Below are positions 25,204 to 34,572 of a DNA stretch of 64,000 nucleotides, piece after piece; position 1 is the first letter of the stretch, and every line of letters begins with the position of its first letter. This DNA is from Gemmatirosa kalamazoonensis. GTDB taxonomy: Bacteria > Gemmatimonadota > Gemmatimonadetes > Gemmatimonadales > Gemmatimonadaceae. The notes below the pieces were generated by a model. It saw only the letters and a program-made list of their open reading frames with translations, ran no database searches and was not told the DNA's origin. The stretch covers positions 62,001 to 126,000 of the forward strand of contig NZ_CP007130.1 in the NCBI RefSeq assembly GCF_000522985.1, read 5' to 3'. A program made the position numbers and the translations under genes.

Positions 25204-27954
25204 TCACATCCGCGGCCCACTCGCCAGCGGCGTCAGCGTCGCCGGCCCGACGAGCCCCGACGTCCGCACCGGCCACGTCGACGCGTCGAACGGCTTGTAG
25301 TCCAGGTTCACGTAGTTGATGTCGCGGAAGATCTTCCACGGCACGCCGCGCACGTCCAGGTCGCGCACGCGGTTCGCCGAGAGGTTCGTCACCTCCACCT
25401 CGAGCACGTTGCCGCTCGGCTGCAGCGGTCCGGTGCGGACGCGGAACGGGCGCGCCACCAGCGTGCCGAGGTCGCGGCCGTTCAGCCGCACGCGCGCGCT
25501 CGCCTCCACGCGCCCGAGGTCGAGCAGATAGTCGCTCGCCGAGCCCGGCGCGTCGAACCGCAGCGCGTAGCGCGCCGTGCCCGCGAAGCGGTCCGCGTCC
25601 GCGTCGCCGAGCCCCGTCCACGGGAGCAGCGAGTCGGCGCTGAACCCTTTCGGGAGCGTCGGGCCGCCGTCGACGAACGCCACCGTCCAGCGCCCGCGCA
25701 GCGCCACCGGCGCCCCGGCCGGCGTGCGATACGGCCACGCGGCCCCGGTCACCGCGCGGTCGAACGCGCGCAGGATCAGCGACTCGCCCGGATCGAGCTG
25801 CAGATACGCCTCCGTCCGATCGCCCTGGCGCCGCGTGCGCGCGAACCCAGTCCGTCCGGTCATCGGATCGAGGATCGCGACCGACGCGGCCCGGACGCCG
25901 AGCGCGACCCAGCCGTCGACCGCGTCGCCGTTGCCGGTGTGGGCGACGAAGTAGCTGTGCCCCGCGTCGGTGCGTCGGCGGATGAAGTGCACGCCTGCGC
26001 GCGCCGTCATCGGCTCGCGGCGCACGCCGGCGGCGTCGAGCAGCGTGGCGAGGCTGTCGCCCACGAGCACGCGGCCGCGCCCCACGACGCCGGTTCGCAT
26101 TCCGCTCGCGTCGGCGATACGGACGCGCTTCTCCTCGGCCGCGAGCGCGCCGCGCCGCGCCTCGAGCTCCGCGAGCCCGGGCACGTCGGTCGGGAGCGCG
26201 CCGAGGAACACCACCGTGGCGCCGTCGCGCGCGAGGTTCAGCAGGCGGCGCATCGTCTCCACCGGCATGTGCTGCGTCGGCGGCACGACGATCGCGCGGT
26301 ACGACGCGCCGCCCGCCTGCAGCCGGCCGTTAGGCGCGGTGACGTGCGCGGCCAGCAGCCGGTCGGACACGTAGTCGAAGCCCACGCCGGTCGCGATGAG
26401 CGCCTTCGCGACGTCGCCGACCGGCTTGCCGCCGAGCCACGACGTCGTGCGGCCGACGTCGCGCACGTTGAAGTCCATGCGCAGCCCCGCCGGGTCGTGC
26501 CAGTTGTCCCACACCGGCCAGTAGAGCAGCACGTCCTCGTCCGGGCGTCCGCGCTGCAGCTCCGACTGCACGCGCGCCACGTAGCGGTTGAACGCCGGCA
26601 GGTCGCGCCAGAACGCGTTGCGCGGGTTGAACTCGGCCGACGCGTAGAACTCCCACCCGGGCCACGCGATGCCGGCGGGCGAGTACGCGGTGCCGTGGTA
26701 CAGCAGGTGGTTGATGCCGCCGAGGAACATGCCGTCGGCGGCGCGCTTCACCTCGTCGAGCGCGACGGAGAAGTGCTCCTCGAGCCACGTGAACGACTCC
26801 GCCGACGCGAGCGGCTTCCCCGACACGTGCGCGGCCGACGACGCGAACTTGTTGATGAGACGGTTCGCATCGGTGGTGTCGACGGGGCCGAAGATCTCCG
26901 TCTCCGGAATGTCGACGGCGGCGTAGAGGTCGAGCAGGTTGCCGGGCGAGCCGTGCGCCTGGTTGCGGCTCAGCCCTCCGCGGGTGTGCGCCCACGCGGT
27001 GAGCGGCCCGAGGAAGTTCGCGAGCAGCATGTCGCTCAGCGTCTCGCGGTAGTCCGACTTCACGCGTGCGACGGAGTCGGCGCTGCCGCGGCCGAGCAGC
27101 TCGGGGAGGTGCAGCGCGAGATCGTAGCCGCGCAGCCGGCGGAACGTGTCGAACAGCTCCGGCGACCCGGTGCCGGTGTACTCGTACGAGTCGTGGAACC
27201 ACGCCCGCACGAGCCCGTTCGGCAGCGCACGCGTGCGCTCGTCGTACGCCGCGAGGAAGTGCCTAACGGCGCTGGCGGAGAACGGATCGATCGCATGTCC
27301 CTCGCCGCCGGGCGCGGGGCGCTTCACCTCGTCCACCGGCGCGCGGGTCTCCGCGATGTAGACCGTCCACGGGCCCGCGCCGCCGGCGGGGGCCGTCCAG
27401 CGCAGCGGCCCGGCGGGAAGGCGCGCGACGAGCACCGGCGCCGCGCCCGGCGCGGTGGCCGTGACCGCCTCGATGCGCTTGCCGGTGAGATCGGCGCTCC
27501 ACGTGCCGCCCGACGGGACCGGCTCCGCGGTGACGCGGAGCGACGCGCTCGCGTCGGCCTCCGGCACGAACGGGCCGCCGGTGCGCCAGCCGGATCCGGG
27601 CGGCATGTCGAGCCCCATGCCGAACCGCCGCGCCTCGGTCGCCGCGTGACGCAGCAGCTGCACCCACCTCGGCGACAGGTACGGCACGTACGCCGAGTCG
27701 GCCCCCTTGGCGCCGTAGATCGCCGTCACCTCCACGCCGCCGAATCCCGCGGCGGCGAGCCCCCGCAGCTCGCGCGTGAGCCCTGCCGAGTCGACCGCGC
27801 TCCCGAGCCACCACCAGCGCGTCCACGGGCGCTGCTCGCGGCCGACCGCGGACCATGCGAGCGGACCGGCCTGCGCGTGCGCGCGTGGCGCCGCGATCGT
27901 TAGGCACGCGGCGACCAGCATCGCGTGAACACCCCGAGCAATGAGCTGCGACAT
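25204..27954 (-). CDS. GH106-type alpha-L-rhamnosidase, secreted
   Basis: 916 residues with a signal peptide (LTIAAPRAHAQAG). RPWTRWWWLGSAVDSAGL and GFGGVEVTAIYGAK, then GLDMPPGSGWRTGG, are hallmarks of the GH106 barrel. RAWFHDSYEYTGTGSPE carries conserved acidic residues of the active site. The C-terminal third holds beta domains with a galactose-binding-like LNGRDLGTLVARPFRV segment. GH106 enzymes remove rhamnose from rhamnogalacturonan. The length agrees with the family. It lies just downstream of the SorC regulator, 2 bases apart, so both are probably transcribed together. Confidence 0.85.
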   Translation of the reverse strand: MSQLIARGVHAMLVAACLTIAAPRAHAQAGPLAWSAVGREQRPWTRWWWLGSAVDSAGLTRELRGLAAAGFGGVEVTAIYGAKGADSAYVPYLSPRWVQLLRHAATEARRFGMGLDMPPGSGWRTGGPFVPEADASASLRVTAEPVPSGGTWSADLTGKRIEAVTATAPGAAPVLVARLPAGPLRWTAPAGGAGPWTVYIAETRAPVDEVKRPAPGGEGHAIDPFSASAVRHFLAAYDERTRALPNGLVRAWFHDSYEYTGTGSPELFDTFRRLRGYDLALHLPELLGRGSADSVARVKSDYRETLSDMLLANFLGPLTAWAHTRGGLSRNQAHGSPGNLLDLYAAVDIPETEIFGPVDTTDANRLINKFASSAAHVSGKPLASAESFTWLEEHFSVALDEVKRAADGMFLGGINHLLYHGTAYSPAGIAWPGWEFYASAEFNPRNAFWRDLPAFNRYVARVQSELQRGRPDEDVLLYWPVWDNWHDPAGLRMDFNVRDVGRTTSWLGGKPVGDVAKALIATGVGFDYVSDRLLAAHVTAPNGRLQAGGASYRAIVVPPTQHMPVETMRRLLNLARDGATVVFLGALPTDVPGLAELEARRGALAAEEKRVRIADASGMRTGVVGRGRVLVGDSLATLLDAAGVRREPMTARAGVHFIRRRTDAGHSYFVAHTGNGDAVDGWVALGVRAASVAILDPMTGRTGFARTRRQGDRTEAYLQLDPGESLILRAFDRAVTGAAWPYRTPAGAPVALRGRWTVAFVDGGPTLPKGFSADSLLPWTGLGDADADRFAGTARYALRFDAPGSASDYLLDLGRVEASARVRLNGRDLGTLVARPFRVRTGPLQPSGNVLEVEVTNLSANRVRDLDVRGVPWKIFRDINYVNLDYKPFDASTWPVRTSGLVGPATLTPLASGPRM

Positions 27955-27956
27955 CG

Positions 27957-28919
27957 TCACTTGGGTCGGGAAGCGAGCGCCTCGGCCGTGCTCTGATCGG
28001 TGAACAGCACGCTGATGACGCCGGTCGCGAGCGCGGCGGCGATCGCATCGACCTTCTCGAGCCCACCCGCGACCGCCACGACGCGGCGCGCGCGGCGGAG
28101 CTGGTCGCGGGTGATGCCGAGCAGCCGCTCGTCGAGCGACGTGCGCACGCTCTCGCCGGCAGCGTCGAAGAAGCGTAACGCGATGTCGCCGATCGCGCCG
28201 GCCCGGCGCAGCTCCTTCAGCAGCCCCGGCGGAAGCGACGCGGGGTCGTTCAGCGCCGCGTTCGTCGCCAGCGCGCCGATGCCCACGTACACCACGTCGA
28301 GCGCGTCGAGCTGCTTCAGCGCGGCCTGCACGTGCTGGTCGCCGCGCAGCGCGTCGCGCACCGCGGCCGACGGCACCACGCCCGGCGCCGGCAGCAGCAC
28401 GGGCGTCGCGCCGAGAAGCTGCGCCAGGCGGCGCACGAGCGAGCCCGCGTACGACGCCGCGTCGGGCGGCCCGATGCCGCCGAGCGTCTGCACCACGCGC
28501 ACGCCGTCGGTGGGGAGCGGCGTCATCGCGTCGACGAGCGCGGAGAGCGTCGTGCCCCACGACAGCCCGATGGAGTCGCCCCGCTGCACGGTGCGCGCGA
28601 GGTACCCCGCGGCGCTCGCGCCGAGCTGGCGCTTCAGGAGGTCGCGCGCTTGGCGCGGTTCCAGGGCGACGACCTGCGCTTCCTGCAGCCCGAAGCGCTC
28701 CTCGAGCCGCGACTCGAGCTCGGTGTGCAGGCCGCGCGGCGGCGCGACGGTGATCTGCACGATCCCCTGTTGCTGCGCCTCCTGCAGCAGCCGCGACACC
28801 GTGGGCCGCGAGATGCGCAGGCGGTCCGCGATCTCCTGCTGCGTCTGATCGCGCAGGTAGTAGAGCGAGCTGACTTTCGTGAGGAGGTACAGATCGGGCG
28901 CGGAGCGAGGGCGAGGCAT
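27957..28919 (-). CDS. SorC/DeoR-family sugar-responsive transcriptional regulator
   Basis: 320 residues. The N-terminal HTH is QTQQEIADRLRISRPTVSRL, followed by LLQEAQQQGIVQI. The C-terminal sugar-phosphate-binding domain shows GDSIGLSWGTTLSALVDAM, VVQTLGGIG, VYVGIGALATNAALND and RVVAVAGGLEKVDAIAAAL, the canonical SorC pattern. It probably controls the adjacent rhamnosidases: GH106 follows 2 bases downstream on the same strand, and GH78 diverges from it across 127 bases that contain a GAACG/CGTTC dyad. The effector is likely a phosphorylated sugar. ATG 28919 is the first start that keeps the whole HTH. Confidence 0.9.
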   Translation of the reverse strand: MPRPRSAPDLYLLTKVSSLYYLRDQTQQEIADRLRISRPTVSRLLQEAQQQGIVQITVAPPRGLHTELESRLEERFGLQEAQVVALEPRQARDLLKRQLGASAAGYLARTVQRGDSIGLSWGTTLSALVDAMTPLPTDGVRVVQTLGGIGPPDAASYAGSLVRRLAQLLGATPVLLPAPGVVPSAAVRDALRGDQHVQAALKQLDALDVVYVGIGALATNAALNDPASLPPGLLKELRRAGAIGDIALRFFDAAGESVRTSLDERLLGITRDQLRRARRVVAVAGGLEKVDAIAAALATGVISVLFTDQSTAEALASRPK

Positions 28920-28945
28920 GCGGGAGGCGTTAGGCCGCGGAGCAC

Positions 28946-28973
28946 TTGACAGCGCACCCGCGCGCACGATCTT
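28946..28973 (+). promoter_or_regulatory. Candidate promoter for the GH78 gene
   Basis: TTGACA at 28946-28951, a 16-base spacer and GATCTT at 28968-28973. The pattern matches the candidate at 4871. The -10 element is weak by the sigma-70 consensus. Confidence 0.3.
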
Positions 28974-28991
28974 CGGCCGAGACTCGTTTCC

Positions 28992-29021
28992 GAACGGATT
29001 GCATAATCTGCACATTCGTTC
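28992..29021. promoter_or_regulatory. Candidate SorC operator (GAACG-N20-CGTTC dyad)
   Basis: GAACG (28992-28996) and CGTTC (29017-29021) flank an AT-richer centre ATTGCATAATCTGCACATT in an otherwise GC-rich gap between the regulator and the GH78 gene. SorC/DeoR regulators bind such dyads near their own promoters. Confidence 0.4.
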
Positions 29022-29046
29022 AGTCACGCCAGAGGGACCGACGCCC

Positions 29047-31818
29047 ATGCGCCTCTCCACCTCCGTCCGGCGGTGCCTCGTGGCGGCCGTCGTCCTGCTC
29101 GCGGCGGCGCGCGGCGCGCCCCTGCATGCGCAGCCGGCCATGCAGGTCACCGACCTGCGCACCGAGTACCAGACCAACCCGCTCGGCATCGACGTCCTCG
29201 CGCCGCGCCTGTCGTGGAGGCTCGCGTCGAGCGAGCGGGGCGCCGTGCAGGGCGCGTACGAGATCCGCGTCGCGACCGACGCCGCGTCGCTCGCCAGTCG
29301 GCCGCTGTGGACCACCGGACGCGTCGCCTCCGACAGCTCCGTGCAGCGGCCGTACGCCGGTCCGGCGCTGCGCAGCGGACAGCGCTACCTGTGGCAGGTG
29401 CGCGTGTGGGACGGCAAGGGGCGCCCGTCCGCGTGGAGTGCCCCGGCGTGGTGGGAGATGGGCCTCCTCGCGCCGGGCGACTGGACCGCGCGCTGGATCT
29501 CCCCCGACGTCCCCGAGGACACGACGAAGTCGAACCCGAGCCCGATGCTGCGGCGCGACTTCACGCTCGCCGGCCCGGTCGCCTCCGCGCGCCTCTACGT
29601 CACGAGCCTCGGGCTGCACGAGGTGGAGCTGAACGGCCGACGCGTCGGCGACCGGCTGTTCGCGCCCGGATGGACGAGCTACGACCACCGCCTGCAGTAC
29701 TTCACCTACGACGTCACCGACCTGCTGCGCCCCGGCGCGAACGCGATCGGTGCGACGCTCGGCGACGGCTGGTACCGCGGGCACTTCGGCTTCACCGGGA
29801 AGCGCAACAACTACGGCACGCGGCTCGCGCTGCTCGCGCAGCTCGTCGTGCGCTACGCGGACGGCCGCACGGTCACGTTAGGCACCGACTCGGCGTGGAA
29901 GTCGTCGACCGGGCCGATCCTCGTGTCGGACATCTACGACGGGGAGCGGTACGACGCGCGGCTCGAGAAGCGCGGGTGGAGCGCTGCGGGGTTCGCCGAC
30001 GGCGGCTGGCGCGGCGTGCGCGTGACGGCGGCGCCTAACGTGGCGCTGGTCGCCCCCGCGGGCCCGCCGGTGCGGCGCATCCAGGAGCTGCGGCCGCTGA
30101 AGGTGATCCACACGCCCGGCGGCGACACCGTGCTCGACCTCGGCCAGAACATGGTGGGCTGGGTCCGGCTCAGGGCGCGCGGACCGAGCGGCACGACGAT
30201 CACGCTGCGACATGCCGAGGTGCTCGACAAGGCGGGGAACTTCTACACCGAGAACCTGCGCGGCGCCGAGGCGACGAACCACTACACGCTGAAGGGGGAA
30301 GGGGAGGAAGTCTTCGAGCCGCACTTCACCTTCCAGGGGTTCCGCTACGTCGCGGTGAGCGGCTACCCGGGCGGCGACCCGCCGCTCGACGCGATCACCG
30401 GCATCGTGGTGCACTCCGACATGGCGCCGACCGGCACGTTCGAGTCGTCGAACGCGCTCGTGAACCAGCTCCAGCACAACATCCAGTGGGGGCAGAAGGG
30501 GAACTTCCTCGACGTCCCCACGGACTGCCCACAGCGCGACGAGCGCATGGGATGGACGGGCGACGCGCAGGTGTTCGCGCCGACGGCCGCCTTCAACATG
30601 GACGTCGCCGGCTTCTTCACGAAGTGGCTCGGCGACGTCGCGCTCGACCAGAAGCCTAACGGATCGGTCCCGTTCGTCGTCCCGGACGTGTTGAGCAAGG
30701 GACAGCCGACGGGCGGCGGCGCGACGGGGTGGGCCGACGTCGCCGTCGTCGTGCCGTGGACGATGTACCAGGCGTACGGCGACACGCGGCTGCTCGCGCG
30801 GCAGTATCCGAGCATGCAGCGGTGGGTGGAGTACATGCGCGCGCAGGCCGGCGACAGCCTGCTCTGGAAGAGCGGCTTCCACTTCGGCGACTGGCTCGCG
30901 TTCGCGAGCACGTCGGCGGACTATCCGGGCGCGACGACCGACAAGGATCTCCTCGCGACGGCGTACTTCGCGCACTCCACCGACCTGCTCGCGCGCTCCG
31001 CCGCGGTGCTCGGCAAGCGCGACGACGCGGCGCGCTACCGGGCGCTGTTCGAGCGCATCAGGGCGGCGTTCGACCGCGAGTACGTGACGTCGCGCGGACG
31101 GCTCAGCTCCAACACGCAGACCGCGTACGCGCTCGCGCTCGACTTCGGGCTGCTTCCCGACAGCGTGCGCGACGACGCCGCGCGGCGTCTCGCCGAGGAC
31201 GTGCGGCGCATGCGCCACCTCACGACGGGCTTCCTCGGCACGCCGGCGCTCACGCGCGCGCTGAGCGAGAACGGCTATCTCGACGTCGCCTACGCGCTGC
31301 TGCTGAACGAGAGCTACCCGTCGTGGCTCTACCCGGTGAAGCAGGGTGCCACGACGATCTGGGAGCGGTGGGACGGCCTCAAGCCGGACGGCACGTTCCA
31401 GGACAAGGGCATGAACTCGTTCAACCACTACGCGTACGGCGCGATCGGCGACTGGATGTACCGTGTGGTCGCGGGGCTGAACATCGACCCCGAGCATCCG
31501 GGCTACAAGCACGTCATCGTGCGCCCGCGTCCCGGCGGCAACTTCACCTGGGCCCGCGCCGCGCTGAAGACGCAGTACGGCGACGTCGCCTCCGGCTGGA
31601 AGCTCGACGGCGGCCGCATGACGGTCACCGTGCGCGTGCCGCCCAACACGAGCGCCACCGTGTGGCTGCCTGGCGCGACGCTCGCGTCGGTCAGCGAGGG
31701 CGCGTCGCCCGTCGCGCGTGCCGCCGGCGTCACGTTGGCGACTCAGGACGGCGCCGCCGTGCGCGTCGACGTGGGAGCGGGCGACTACACCTTCGCGTAC
31801 GACGCCGCTCGACGTTAG
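29047..31818 (+). CDS. GH78 alpha-L-rhamnosidase, secreted
   Basis: 923 residues with a signal peptide (VVLLAAARGAPLHAQ). It has the full domain order of bacterial GH78: a fibronectin-like N-terminus (QTNPLGIDVLAPRLSWRL), the rhamnose-binding N domain (YVTSLGLHEVELNGRRVGD), the concanavalin-like domain, then the (alpha/alpha)6 catalytic barrel with DVPTDCPQRDERMGWTGDAQ, which contains the general acid, and the C-terminal beta sandwich (GYKHVIVRPRPGG). It cleaves terminal alpha-L-rhamnosides. It diverges from the SorC regulator, which probably controls it. A family 1 hairpin follows its stop. Confidence 0.93.
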   Translation: MRLSTSVRRCLVAAVVLLAAARGAPLHAQPAMQVTDLRTEYQTNPLGIDVLAPRLSWRLASSERGAVQGAYEIRVATDAASLASRPLWTTGRVASDSSVQRPYAGPALRSGQRYLWQVRVWDGKGRPSAWSAPAWWEMGLLAPGDWTARWISPDVPEDTTKSNPSPMLRRDFTLAGPVASARLYVTSLGLHEVELNGRRVGDRLFAPGWTSYDHRLQYFTYDVTDLLRPGANAIGATLGDGWYRGHFGFTGKRNNYGTRLALLAQLVVRYADGRTVTLGTDSAWKSSTGPILVSDIYDGERYDARLEKRGWSAAGFADGGWRGVRVTAAPNVALVAPAGPPVRRIQELRPLKVIHTPGGDTVLDLGQNMVGWVRLRARGPSGTTITLRHAEVLDKAGNFYTENLRGAEATNHYTLKGEGEEVFEPHFTFQGFRYVAVSGYPGGDPPLDAITGIVVHSDMAPTGTFESSNALVNQLQHNIQWGQKGNFLDVPTDCPQRDERMGWTGDAQVFAPTAAFNMDVAGFFTKWLGDVALDQKPNGSVPFVVPDVLSKGQPTGGGATGWADVAVVVPWTMYQAYGDTRLLARQYPSMQRWVEYMRAQAGDSLLWKSGFHFGDWLAFASTSADYPGATTDKDLLATAYFAHSTDLLARSAAVLGKRDDAARYRALFERIRAAFDREYVTSRGRLSSNTQTAYALALDFGLLPDSVRDDAARRLAEDVRRMRHLTTGFLGTPALTRALSENGYLDVAYALLLNESYPSWLYPVKQGATTIWERWDGLKPDGTFQDKGMNSFNHYAYGAIGDWMYRVVAGLNIDPEHPGYKHVIVRPRPGGNFTWARAALKTQYGDVASGWKLDGGRMTVTVRVPPNTSATVWLPGATLASVSEGASPVARAAGVTLATQDGAAVRVDVGAGDYTFAYDAARR

Positions 31819-31840
31819 GCGGCGTCGTGGGCGGCGTGGC

Positions 31841-31973
31841 TCCACGTACGAGTGTTGGTTGGACTGAAGAAGGACTGAAGAGGGACTGAAGAAGGAGAAC
31901 ACCAACAATGTTGTTGGTCCTTCTTCAGTCCCCCTTCAGTCCTTCTTCAGTCCCCCAGAAACACGTACGTGGG
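31841..31973. repeat. Intergenic hairpin element, family 1 copy C
   Basis: TCCACGTACG at 31841 and CGTACGTGGG at 31964-31973 are the ends. The arms are GGACTGAAGAAGGACTGAAG-type units and their reverse complement, joined by an inner ACCAACA/TGTTGGT stem. It lies between convergent genes. Confidence 0.85.
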
Positions 31974-31993
31974 ACCGTGCCGGGCGCACCCGA

Positions 31994-34471
31994 TCAGTCG
32001 CCTCGCATCGCGCTGATCGGATCGATCCGCGTGGCCCGCCGCGCGACGAGCAGGCACGCGCCCAACGACGTGACGACGAGCCCCGCGACGACGCCGACGA
32101 ACGTGCGGGGGTCGGTGGCGCCGATGCCGAAAAGGAGCCCGGACAGGAAGCGCGTGGCGCCGAGCGCGGCGACCACGCCGACGGCCACGCCCGCGCCGAG
32201 CAGGCGCGCGCCGTCGCGCACCACGTGGCCGAGGATGTCCCGCCGGTCGGCGCCTAACGCCATCCGGATGCCGATCTCGCGCGTCCGCTGGGCGACCGAC
32301 TGCGCGACCACCGCGGCGAGCCCCGCGAGCGCGAGCACGAGGCCGAGCGCGCCCGCCGCGCCGAGCGCGATCCCGGAGGCGCGCGACGGGAACAGCGCGA
32401 ACCCGAGATGCTCCTCGAGCGTGCCCGTGCGCAGCACGAGGCTCGGGTCGAGGTGCGCGACCTCGCGCCGGATCGCGCCGAGCGCCGCCGTCGGCGTGAC
32501 GCCGGCCACCTCGGCCACGATCGTCAGCCGCGCGCGATACGTCTGCCGCTCGGCGCGGAACAGGGCCGGCGTCGGACGCTCGCCGAGGCTGCGGTACTTG
32601 CCCGTCGTCACCACGCCGATCACCTGGTAGCTCGCCGGTCCCGCGCCCACGTCGACCGTGAGCGCGCGGCCGACCGCGTCGCCGTCGGACCACAGCGCGC
32701 GCGCCAGCGCCTCGTTCACCACGACCACGGGCGCGGAACGCTCGTCGTCGCTCGCGCCGAACTCGCGGCCGCGCAGCAGCGGCGTCCCCATCGTCGCGAA
32801 GTAGCCCGGGCCGACGTCGAACGTCTGGACCTGTCGCTCCGTGCCGTCGGCGCGCACGCCGGCGGCCATGCGCGTCGTGGCGAGCGGCAGATACTGTGTC
32901 GCGCTCGCGCGCCGCACGCCGGGCAGCGCGGCGACGCGCTCCATCAGGCGGCGCTGGAGCGCGCGTCCCGCGCTCTCCGTGTAGCCCAGGCTCCCGAGGT
33001 CGAGCTCTGCGGCGACGCGGTTGCGCACGTCGAATCCCGGGTCCGCCGACTGCGCGCGCCGCAGGCTCTGCCAGCACAGCGCACCGCCCACGAGCAGCAC
33101 GAGCGACATCGCGATCTGCGTGACGACGAGCGCGTTGCGCAGCCGCGCGCCGCGTCGACCGCCCGCCGCATCGAGCCGCAGGATCCCCGCGAGGTCGCTC
33201 GTCGCGCGCAGCGCCGGCCCGAGGCCGAACAGCAGTCCGGTGAGCAGCGCCGTCCCCGACGCGAACGCGACCACGCGCCAGTCCATCGCGAGCCCCAGCC
33301 GCAGCGGCAGCGTCGGCGGGACGAGCCGCAGCAGCAGCGGCGCCGTCTGCCGCGCCACGAGGAGCCCCGCGATCCCGGCGAGCGCGCCGAGCAGCGTCGT
33401 CTCCACGAGCACGAGCTGCACGAGCCGCGCGCGCGTCGCGCCGAGCGACGAGCGGAGCGCCATCTCGGGGCGGCGCGTCGTGGCCTGCGCGAGAAACAGG
33501 TTCGCGGCGTTCGCGCCCGCGATGAGCAGCAGCATCACCACCACCGCCTGCAGCAGTCCCACGAACGCGCCGACGTAGACGCGGAACGGGCCGGGCACCA
33601 GCGTCGCCGGGTACACCGCGGCGTCGAACGTGCCCCGCTCGACGTCCGGCGGCGCGCCCGGCACCGGCGCCAGTCGGTCCTCGGCCGCGACCCGGCGCGC
33701 GAGCACGCGGACCTCGGCCGCGGCGCGCGGTGCCGTCACGCGCGGCGCGAGCCGGCCCACCGCCATCAGCCAGAACGTGGAGCGGCTGGCGAGGCGGCCG
33801 TGCTCGTGCCTAACGGCGTCGGTCGTCGCGAGCGGCGCCCAGACGTCGGGCGCGAGGCCGGCGAGCAGTCCGGTGAATCCTGGCGGCGCCACGCCCGCGA
33901 CCGTGAACGCGACGCCGTTCAGCATGATCGCGCTCCCCACCGCGGTGGGCTCGCCGCCGAGCTGCTCGCGCCAGAAGCGATGGCTCACGACGACCGTCGG
34001 TGTCGCGTCGCCGCGCCCCTCGTCCGCTGGGAGCGCCGTGGTGCCGAGCGTCGCGCGCACGCCGAGCACCGAGAAGAAGTTGCCCGACACGAACTGCGCC
34101 TGCACCATCTCGCCCCGTCCGCCGCGCATCCAGCTCAGCGTCGCCGGGTCCCCATCGAACGCGAGCAGCCCCGTGAAGCCGTGCGCGTGGTCGCGGTAGT
34201 ACGCGTATGCCGGATAGCTCAGCGGGACGAAGCGCTCCATCGGCGAGCGCGCGCCGCGGTTCACGTTCCACAGCTGCAGCAGCCGCTCCGGCGCCTCCAC
34301 CGGTGCCGGCTGGAGCAGCAGCGCGCTCACGAAGCGGAAGATCGTCGTGTTCGCGCCGATGCCGAGGGCGAGGATCGCGACGGCCACCGCGGTGACCGTC
34401 CGGTTGCGGCGCAGCGTGCGCGACGCGTGCACGATGTCGCGGGCGACGTTCTCGATCCGGGGGCGGACCAT
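31994..34471 (-). CDS. ADOP-type ABC transporter permease (FtsX/MacB fold)
   Basis: 825 residues. It has two FtsX-like modules, each with an N-terminal helix, a MacB-type periplasmic domain and three helices: TAVAVAILALGIGANTTIF at the start, the second after RRGARLRNALVVTQIAMSLV. The C-terminus is REIGIRMALGADRRDILGHV. This duplicated, ATPase-less arrangement is the acidobacterial duplicated orphan permease type, frequent in Acidobacteriota and Gemmatimonadota. Its role is unclear, probably export or envelope mechanotransmission with an ATPase encoded elsewhere. ATG 34471 has AGGAG just upstream. The start is about 100 bases from the GH28 stop. Confidence 0.9.
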   Translation of the reverse strand: MVRPRIENVARDIVHASRTLRRNRTVTAVAVAILALGIGANTTIFRFVSALLLQPAPVEAPERLLQLWNVNRGARSPMERFVPLSYPAYAYYRDHAHGFTGLLAFDGDPATLSWMRGGRGEMVQAQFVSGNFFSVLGVRATLGTTALPADEGRGDATPTVVVSHRFWREQLGGEPTAVGSAIMLNGVAFTVAGVAPPGFTGLLAGLAPDVWAPLATTDAVRHEHGRLASRSTFWLMAVGRLAPRVTAPRAAAEVRVLARRVAAEDRLAPVPGAPPDVERGTFDAAVYPATLVPGPFRVYVGAFVGLLQAVVVMLLLIAGANAANLFLAQATTRRPEMALRSSLGATRARLVQLVLVETTLLGALAGIAGLLVARQTAPLLLRLVPPTLPLRLGLAMDWRVVAFASGTALLTGLLFGLGPALRATSDLAGILRLDAAGGRRGARLRNALVVTQIAMSLVLLVGGALCWQSLRRAQSADPGFDVRNRVAAELDLGSLGYTESAGRALQRRLMERVAALPGVRRASATQYLPLATTRMAAGVRADGTERQVQTFDVGPGYFATMGTPLLRGREFGASDDERSAPVVVVNEALARALWSDGDAVGRALTVDVGAGPASYQVIGVVTTGKYRSLGERPTPALFRAERQTYRARLTIVAEVAGVTPTAALGAIRREVAHLDPSLVLRTGTLEEHLGFALFPSRASGIALGAAGALGLVLALAGLAAVVAQSVAQRTREIGIRMALGADRRDILGHVVRDGARLLGAGVAVGVVAALGATRFLSGLLFGIGATDPRTFVGVVAGLVVTSLGACLLVARRATRIDPISAMRGD

Positions 34472-34572
34472 GCGGCGCTCCTGTCGCGAGGATGCCGGTC
34501 CGTACGGGTGGTGGGCGCTCGTCGTTTCGACACGCTCGGCACGGGCATGCTCCGCGGCTCCGCGTGAGAAGA

